A stretch of DNA of 64,000 bases from Heliopora coerulea (lineage: Eukaryota > Cnidaria > Anthozoa > Scleralcyonacea > Helioporidae): NCBI GenBank assembly GCA_030142905.1, contig JASJOG010000591.1, forward strand, positions 34,712 to 98,711, given 5' to 3'. Positions 56,851 to 64,000 of this stretch are shown piece by piece (within the stretch, counting starts at the first letter, position 1; every line of letters starts with the position of its first letter). The translations under genes and the position numbers were made by a program. The notes below the pieces were generated by a model. It made no database searches. It worked only from the letters and a program-made list of their open reading frames with translations, and was not told the DNA's origin.

Positions 56851-57131
56851 TTATAATATTGTAATAAAAAGTTGAGTTTCAGAACATTTATGCAAAATTA
56901 AAACTAACAGGCAATTATTTCTACTTATAATTAAATAGTTGTTTTTCAAAAATCAGAGTCTATGCTGAATATACCACAAATAAATCACATGTTGAATTAT
57001 GCAAAATGTATTGCACAAACTGGAATCTCTTTAACAAGCCCTCTGCTTTAACAAGCTTCATACACTTTTGAGCCAATTTGTGGCTTATTCACTGCACTGT
57101 GGCTACTTGGTTTGTTTAAATTTATGTACCT

Positions 57132-58823
57132 TTAAACCTTATCTTTTTTAATGGGTACCAAAATGCCCATTAGATTTACAAGTGCCCCAACAACAAAGAA
57201 TAGCTTATCAACCATGTTCATCATGGTTAACGGTATGGGACCTTTTGTTATTTTAAAATTCTTCCACCTCCCAATCACTCTTTCAACATGAATTCTTGCA
57301 TTTGAGACATCAGCATTATAAATGTTTTGTGATAGGGAGAATTGTTCATCTTTTCGTTTAAATTCTGGTATAATTGATTCAACTTCTTTCATTAAAAAGT
57401 CATCTATGTTGGTAAAACCCTTGTCAGCCAAAACTTTGTCCCCGTTTTTCAACTTCTCAAGAATTCCAGATCGTCGCACCATTTCCACATCAGACATGTC
57501 ACCACCAGCTGCTTCAGAAATAAACGAGATACTTCCTCCTGGAGTGCAAGCCACCAGGACTTTGAATGTATGTCTTTGTTTATAATTAGAATAAAGAACA
57601 GAGTTAGCACTAGTCATTGATGGCCTCTCTGTTTGTACTTCTAATGCATCAATTATTGCACAAACATTGTCTCCATACCTTCTGAAGCATTCAGGATAGT
57701 ATCTTTTCAGCTGTTCTTGTGAAGGCCAGTAAATCAAAGGCTTCAGTTCCAGTGCCAGCAGAGATATCCAGGTAGTAATTGTAACAGAGATTAATGATGC
57801 TGATACATTAAACAAACCAGCAATAAATTCAATGTTCACATTATGTCTAAGTTTAATTAATGTGATAAATAGCTCATCTTCTAAGCATAGTTTTCTCTTT
57901 GGTCCTGGTTTATTCTTGTCATTAACTTGATAATACTTGTCTGAGCTTGACTTTTCACCTCTAAAATAATTCATGTTTTTAGCAGGTTCTTTCACCTCTT
58001 CAAACAACCAACTAAAAAGAGCATAAGTTGGGAGTCCTGTATAGACTTTAACAAGATCATCACTGTGTTTGATGGAGTGAATCCCAAAACTGGGCCTTGA
58101 ATTCATTTCCTCAATTGCCTTATCTCTTTCTACGATAAGTTCATGAGTCTCCTCTTTTTGCTGTAATTTCATTTTTAGTTCACAAATCTCTAATTCATAT
58201 TCTTCTTTTGTGCGTGCTTGAGCTATTTGAGCACTTATAGAACATGATATCCCTGCACAATCACCATCATTTCCATCAGTATTTGATGCTAAGTTCTCCA
58301 TTGATTCTTGTCCATTAGTTCCTTCATTCGAATTTTCCTGTATCTCATCAGATTTATCTCTACTTCGACAAACAACGGCTCTCCTCTCTTTATATTCTGC
58401 TCCATGATTAATAGAATATCCTTTAAGGTACATCGAAGGATGAGGTGACTTTGGTCGTGGCTGCCCATACTCAAAATGATTACTACAAACAACAGTAGAT
58501 GAAGTAAATTTAGACATGTTTTGCCGTCGTAATAAATCAGCCCACTTCTTGTACCAAGCTGTCTTAGGGCATGTATGGAACTTGACAGTAGCTGCATCAC
58601 CAAGATTTTCTTTTACATGTGGCATAATCACCCACCTGTCGAAAAACGTACGATATACTTATGTTTTAACGTTTTATAGAGTACTGGTAAGTCAGTTTGT
58701 TTATATTTATAGTGTCGGATTTTGATTGTTGATCAACAACGCAACGCTGCTCGAATAATTGAAATCTTACCTCTCCTTGTATCTTGTGTCATTGTTGCAT
58801 CCAAAAACTGCACAGCGAGGCAT
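57132..58823 (-). CDS. THAP-DDE transposase (DDE_Tnp_4/HARBI1-like)
   Basis: Two exons on minus: 58823-58771 and 58635-57132, with an AG|GTAAGA...GACAG intron of 135 bp, totalling 518 codons and a stop. The first exon supplies MPRCAVFGCNN, the start and first cysteines of a THAP finger. The second completes it (WYKKWADLLRRQ, then VVCSNHFEYGQP). A coiled coil (EYELEICELKMKLQQKEETH) follows, then a helical LCLEDELFITLIKLRHNVN segment. The DDE_4 nuclease has VCAIIDALEVQTERP (D), KVLADKGFTNIDDF (D) and ARIHVERVIGRWKNF (E). The gene is apparently intact, so this protein could still act on the element's termini. Confidence 0.88.
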
Positions 58824-59065
58824 AATAAAACAAAAACACGTTGAACTTTCCTTCTCGTTTGCATTAAAAATAGCGTCGATTGTCGTCTATTGTCTTGTTT
58901 GTACTGAAACTAACCATAATGCTTTGCGGCCGCAAATTTCCAGTGATTTCAGAAAAGGCCTATTAAAGAAGCAATATCATTGACAAAACAAAGAACGTCG
59001 GTTGGACGTTCTTGAGTCTTCTGACCAACTGGCTAGCGGTCATGACATCAACATCAATTAATTAA

Positions 59066-59250
59066 GAAATAGAAAATGAGTAGGGTGCTTTTATCGAGTT
59101 ATAATGCACGAAAGATGTTGAAAGAACACGAAAGAAGCTTGTAAAACACGAGGCGATAGCCGAGTGTTTTACTGCTTCTTGAGTGTTCTTTCAACATCTT
59201 TAGTGCATTATAACTCGATAAAAGCACCCGACGAGTTTTTCTATTTCTTT
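59066..59250. repeat. ~185-bp palindrome containing GTTATAATGCACGA
   Basis: Arms of ~88 bp (AAGAAATAGAAAATGAG... and ...TTTTTCTATTTCTTT) meet near 59157 in CGAGGCGATAGCCGAGTG. Few mismatches are visible. GAGTTATAATGCACGA in the left arm recurs at about 61208-61223 beyond the recombinase gene. Confidence 0.85.
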
Positions 59251-61224
59251 TATAAAATGAGCAGACAAACAAGCGCAGTAAACATTTTATTTACAAGATC
59301 AAAATGGAAATTCTCCATAACATGTCAGATAAACACGTCACGCGCATGCTTGGCTTTCTTGATTCTTGATTCTTGATTCTAGCGGCGAACAGGGGAGTCA
59401 ACAACATTGGTATCTGGCAAGATTTTTAAACAAAGTGTGGATAAAAAGAGTACAGAAATGTAGAAAAATTTTACAATGATTAATAGACATACAGTCTAAC
59501 ATTTACAAGTTTAATCGCTAGTCGCTGGTCGATTTAAAAACAATCTGGGCACTTCCGATTGAGCAAGAACTGAACAGGCCACCAGCCATGGAGAGATTCT
59601 GGAACTGTGTATTTGTCGACGTTACTGCCACTTCTGCCTCAGAAGTATGCGTGTTGATCGATAGCTGAGCGTGAGATGCAGTACTGAGAGCAGCAGAAGG
59701 TGGATGACCAGAAAAGAGAGAACGGGACAAGACATCGCTGCAGTTGCGAAGCTGTGATGAGGATGGACGTTCGTTGTAATGGACAAGACTTTGTTCATTT
59801 CGATGACCAGAGATTGCCATGATATGGCGATTTGGAATACCTGCATTCGACCAAAGTGTGATGGCTGTAGCTCTTACACTGTGGTTAGTGTAAATCCTCG
59901 AAAGACCAGCCGTTTAGCTGATATCGGCCATCATTCTACCCAATTTGTTGACTCCGAGTGGCCGATTTTCGAACCAGATTGCGTTTGTTGGCTTCCAACT
60001 CTTCCCGACGGGATACTGAAAAAGAGCCGGACAATTGGGGTTGACTTTTTTAAGATAGAAAGCCAAGGCTTTATAGCCATCAACTTCTTGCTCGGTGGCA
60101 TACATTCTTGCGTCTTTCTCGTTGCTGGACACGTCATTTGCCCCACCAGGATGGTTTTTTGACGGCTCATCATGAGTCATTTTCACGTAACGTCGACCAG
60201 AACTGTCAACTTCAAAGGTGAAGCTGTTAACGGTGAGGGAACGTTGACCTTCGCGGCCTCTTCTACACCAGTACAGAACAGCGTGAAACCACACACAACG
60301 AAGAAGAGATAGTGGATGATTCAGGTCGAAAACGCCGCTTGTTTTCAGCTTGGCGAGGTCTTCTTGCTCCAGCGGTGGTTTGTGCTGGACATTCTCTTTG
60401 CCAATTTGCTTCAGCTGTTTTATTTTGGCGCGAGCGTGTGGTTTGACCGTGTAAACCTCGGGTTTGAAGCTATTTTAATCCCTCTGCTGAAAGGTGGATT
60501 ATTCAGGTATCTTTCAATACCGTGTCTGAAGCCCAGCAGCGCTGACTTGCTGTATTCTTGTTTGTCCTTGGTTCTCGCTTCGACGTAAAAACGACGGAGG
60601 TTCTCGTCTAGTTGCCCGGTTGTCATTTGCTCGAGCTTGGTCACAATGTTTTTCTGCTGGCACCATTCTAAATTTATGAAACAGTTTTGTCAGGTACTAT
60701 TCAAAACAAAACTACTGAGTATTGTGTTTACTTTTTTATAGTACAACTAAAATACACTTATTTTTTACTTGACAAAACATTTAAGAATGTGATGTTTATA
60801 TAATTTTGTTGCTTTGGCTTGGGTTACTGTCGAAATGGCCATTTTTACGCGTAAACAGTTAGATAAATTTGCTTTGTTGCTGCAGTATACAGTGTACAGA
60901 AAGTTTTTAAAAGTTTCAAAAAATTTTACATACCTTTGAAAGTTTTAACTGCCCAGTTTGTCGCGTTTTTGGTAGCCTTTGAGTGTCTATTTTCTAACAA
61001 AAGGTTCAGCTCAGAGTTGGAAACAGCAGCGAACCTTCCTCCTCCGTAGTCGACCCGTTGTCTCTTATTAGCAGGCTCTGTTGTGGACATTGTGCATTTA
61101 GTAAATGGTATTTTTGTTATCAAATTTTGTATTCAGAATTTTATTCACAATGTTTGGGAACACGTACAGGCGACGCGGGAAAATCAGCAAACCAAAACAG
61201 TGCATTGTTGAGTTATAATGCACG
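59097..61224. mobile_element. possible limits of the Crypton element
   Basis: TTATAATGCACGA occurs on both sides of the recombinase gene, in the same orientation (about 59099-59111 and 61211-61223). Cryptons lack inverted ends and integrate by recombination at short direct repeats, so this pair could mark the ends. The left copy lies inside a palindrome, which complicates the reading. Confidence 0.4.
59518..61090 (-). pseudogene. Crypton-type tyrosine recombinase, two lesions
   Basis: Exon 1 (61090-60934) starts MSTTEPANKRQRVDYGGGRF and ends AVKTFK. An intron 60933-60668 (AAAG|GTATGT...TTTAG) leads to EWCQQKNIVTKLEQM in exon 2. Exon 2 has the SAM-like part (DENLRRFYVEARTKDKQEYS, GFRHGIERYLNNP). 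A 1-base shift occurs near 60425. The catalytic half follows (CVWFHAVLYWCRRGREGQRS, KMTHDEPSKNHPGG, SWKPTNAIWFENRPLGVNKL). A TAA at 59914-59916 comes just before NHSVRATAITLW and ISGHRNEQSLVHYN, which carry the catalytic Arg, His-x-x-Arg-like and Tyr positions. This is the DUF3504/Crypton arrangement. Two point lesions suggest recent inactivation. Confidence 0.8.
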
Positions 61225-61362
61225 ACCATTAACCAATCAAATTGCATGTTGTAGTCTCCTTATTTTATAAATATATAGCATCCCTCCCCCTATGATCAAT
61301 ATAAAGAAATGACTAACAGCTGAAGCATTTGCTTATGTGGGTTTATCGAGATTGTTTGATGT

Positions 61363-64000
61363 TCAAATATTTAGTTTGTTCGGTCTCCTACTAATTCTAC
61401 CACTTCTTGTTATGTAGTGCTTTAAACCAGTTTCTGAATCCTCTTTTTCTGGTCCTTTGGTGGGTGTTGTCTTGGTGTTTTTGATCAACGTAGGTTTCTG
61501 CCTAGCTGAATATGGGTCGTTATGATACAATTCTTCTGGACATTGTATCAGTGGTGTGTTAACATCATTATTTGCATTTATATCCAGGTGGTCAGAATTT
61601 TCTACAGTTGAACTTTCACTGCTTTTTAACTGTTCGGGTTCTCGTCTTCCTGAGTCAGACCTTAAAGCAACTCTATTGCGTCTGAGTCTCTGGTTCCCTG
61701 TATCAACAATGTATGAGCGAGGTGATGAATGATGGTCAACAACAATTGCTTGTTTCCATAATTTTGATCCTGGTTCTGGTTGGATTCGCACTTGGTCACC
61801 GGGTTTCAGGGGTGCCAATTCTTTCTTTCCGCTGCGATTGTAGTAGTATGCTTGCTGTGCTTTAATAAGGCGCATTCTTCGCTTCACCTCGTTTGAGTTA
61901 TAAGCTTCTGGCTCATAAAGATTACGTGCGATTACGTGCAATTAGTCTTCTTCCCATGCATAGTTGTGATGGCGAGAGTTTTATGCCAGGTATCGGTGTT
62001 GCTCGATAAATCAAAGGGGCCTTGTGCTTGTCGTTGTTCTTCCTCCACAATGATTTCACAATCTTCACTGCTGCTTCCGCTTCTCCATTTGCGTTAGGAT
62101 GTTTTGGGCTTATCAAGACATGCTGAAAATTGTAGGACTTCGCAAAGTTTTTGAACTCTTCACTCGTGTACTGTGTGCCGCAGTCTGTCGTGAGCTTCTC
62201 TTGTATACCGTGCCTTTCATAGTGTCCTTTTAAGGCTTCTACAGTGCTACAAGTAGAAAGGTCGCTGAGCTCTGTCACCTCTATGTATTTAGAGAAGTAG
62301 TCTACCGACAGTACATAGTTTTTACTCTGAAAGGTGAAGATGTCGGATGCTACTTCAGCCCAAGGGTAGTCCGGGGTCTTACTTGGTATCATCGGTTCTC
62401 TCTGTTCTGCAGGTGCGTAGTCATGAAATATAGAGCAGTTCTTTATTTTCTCTTCGACTTGGGAACTCATACTAGGCCAATACAAGGCTTCTCGTGCTCG
62501 TTGCTTAGACTTGACATTACCAAGGTGAGCTTCATGGATGAGTTCCAGCATTTCCTGTCGTATTGACGGTGGCACTACAATTCGCATTCCTCGATAGATT
62601 TCACCGTCCATTACAGCTAATTCATCACGGTTATCCCAATATGGCCTGATGCTGTGAGGTACTTGTTGCTTCGTCTCGGGCCATCCTGACTGAATTATTG
62701 CATATAGTTCGTTTAGTTCATTGGCCGTGTTTTGTTGAAGCTGTTGGTATTTCGTCGGAGTTACTGAGATTCTTTCTGTCATGTTTACTTGGAATTCATC
62801 TCTTTCAGGTGGTACTTCATTCAGACTTGCTCTGCTGAGTGTGTCTACTATGACCTGCTTCTTGCCTGAAAGATATTTAACTTTCAGGTCATATCCCTTT
62901 AGTTTTAGCATCATTGATTGAAGTCGTAGGGGAGCTGACAACATAAGTTTCCGAAGAATGGTTTCCAGTGGTTTGTGATCCGTTTGTACTACAGTTTCCT
63001 TTCCTAAAATATATTCCCTGAATTTATTTGTGCTAAACACAATTGCTAACATTTCTTTCTCAATGGGTGACCAATTCAGCTCAGATGCACGAAGTTTCCG
63101 TGAGCCATAGGCTATTGGTTTGTTTTCCTGTAGAAGTACTGCTCCGACTACCGTCTTGTTAACTGTATTGTTACCTCCTTGTGGACATCATAATAGGCTA
63201 GGATTGGTGCTGTACAGCATAAATCTTTGATTCGTTGAAAAGCTAATTCCTGTGGTTTATCCCAGTGGAAGATTGTGTCTTTCTGTGTCAGATGACGTAG
63301 TGGTTCTTCAACTTCAGCTAGCTTTGGTAAGAACTTGGCAAAGTATGGTACTGATCCAAGGAAACGACGGACATCTTCCTTATTTTTAGGTGCTGGCATG
63401 TTTTTCATCGCCTTCACTTTTTCGAATCTGGTTTAAGTCCGTGTGCTGATACCATGTGACTTACATAACGTACTTCTTTTCTGATTTTCACCTTGTCAAA
63501 ATTGAGCTTGAAGTTGTAGCTTTTAGCTCTGTCAAGTACTTGTCGCAAAACAGCATCATGATGTTGTATGTCTCTTCCAGCTACCAGTATGTCATTCTTT
63601 TTGGCATGCGCATACTCTATTCCTTCAAGCATCTCGTCCATTGCTCTCTGATACATTTCTGGTGCCGACTTGATACCAAATGGAAGTTTCAACCAGCGGT
63701 ATCGTCCTAAGGGTGTGTTCGTTGTTGTGAGGAGGCTGGACTCGTAATCCAACCTCATTTGGAGATATCCGCTCTTGGCATCTAACACTGTAAATACTTT
63801 GGCTTCAGGGATCTTGCTAGCAATTTCCTCCACTGTCGGAATTGGATAATGCTCACGTCTCACTGCCTTGTTTAAATCTGACGGGTCAAGGCAAATGCGG
63901 ATCTTATCGCCTTTTCGTGCCACAACCATGGAGCTCACCCAATCTGTAGGTTGCTTTACTTTAGCGAGGTGTCCCTTTCTCTCCATTTCTTTTAATTTGG
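61363..64000 (-). pseudogene. Ty3/gypsy-type pol, 3' part, degenerate; continues past window
   Basis: Read leftward from the window end. The RT (64000-63414) has KGDKIRICLDPSDLNKAVRR, KVFTVLDAKSGYLQMRLDYE and LPFGIKSAPEMYQRAMDEML; the catalytic YxDD box is mutated (AHAKKNDILVAG). A 1-base shift at ~63415 leads to PAPKNKEDVRRFLGSVPYF. A second break near 63160 precedes RNase H (TVVQTDHKPLETILRKLM). Integrase (63000-61922) has a damaged zinc finger (HEAHLG, then CSIFH where CxxC is expected), EVASDIFTF (D), LTTDCGTQYTSEEF (D) and SPKHPNANGEAEAAVK (E). A last shift near 61930 leads to the basic C-terminus (PGDQVRIQPEPGSKLWKQAI). Gag and protease lie outside the window. Multiple lesions exclude activity. 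Confidence 0.88.

Larger units (their letters stand above)
54587..58961. mobile_element. near-complete IS4EU/ISL2EU-like THAP-DDE element with TIRs
   Basis: The left terminus starts AGACCTTTTCTGAAATCGCC at 54587. The reverse complement of the right terminus starts AGGCCTTTTCTGAAATCACT and ends at 58961. Similarity runs ~70 bp, through GCAAAGCATTATGGT and AGTTTCAGTACAAACAA. The dinucleotide AT flanks both sides (54585-54586, 58962-58963), consistent with the 2-bp target duplication I recall for this group. Two convergent intron-containing genes fill the 4,375 bp: an exonuclease-like accessory gene on plus and the transposase on minus. The superfamily name is by gene content. Confidence 0.85.

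Overview
The window is eukaryotic, AT-rich and intron-bearing. Everything recognisable points to an animal, most likely an anthozoan cnidarian such as a coral or anemone; this is an inference from content, because no marker gene is present. The signs are: Ig-domain exons all in phase 1-1; GT-AG introns inside transposon genes; Penelope-like elements with GIY-YIG endonuclease and hammerhead motifs; and a mixture of hAT, Crypton, Tc1/mariner, THAP-DDE, Ty3/gypsy and LINE sequence. No prokaryotic or organellar gene is present.

Host-like coding sequence is sparse. Three immunoglobulin-like exons lie on the minus strand (5805-6032, 12599-12838, 21236-21553). Each has a splice acceptor and donor, and all are phase 1-1, so they could be successive exons of one cell-surface gene whose long introns are full of transposons. 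A fourth related exon on the plus strand (37231-37566) carries an in-frame stop.

Layout. 0-5 kb: satellite-like repeats and broken Penelope-like elements, one forming a large inverted repeat with a canonical-looking hammerhead motif in each arm. 8-12 kb: a decayed gypsy pol flanked by two copies of a diverged ~370-bp repeat, then a MITE. 14.5-15.6 kb: a non-coding repeat with a nested palindromic MITE that has 12-bp flanking repeats. 21.8-22.05 kb: seven copies of a 19-bp motif. 24.3-31.6 kb: a Tc1 relic, a young head-to-head Penelope pair bounded by a 12-bp direct repeat, a Crypton fragment, a second Penelope pair, and a palindrome of two tRNA-like units. 32-37 kb: a LINE split by a 1.18-kb insertion, a ~0.85-kb tetranucleotide array, and LINE and Penelope relics. 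38-47.5 kb: hAT and Crypton debris, an unidentified coiled-coil ORF, palindromic hammerhead-like repeats, and a bounded 2.2-kb hAT element. 50.4-54 kb: an unassigned transposase-like gene split by a ~1-kb THAP palindrome. 54.6-59 kb: a near-complete THAP-DDE element with terminal inverted repeats and a second SAP/SWIM/YqaJ gene. 59-61.2 kb: a Crypton-type tyrosine recombinase. 61.4-64 kb: a decayed gypsy pol running off the window.

The mobile genes act as self-contained units: transposase with accessory nuclease in the 54.6-59 kb element, reverse transcriptase with endonuclease in the Penelope elements, and reverse transcriptase, RNase H and integrase in the gypsy elements. The strongest theme is the number of inverted repeats and palindromes, at least a dozen across 60 kb, from 100 bp to 4 kb. 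The best candidates for something undescribed are the transposase-like gene at 50.85-53.97 kb, the THAP palindrome inside it, and the seven-copy 19-bp motif.
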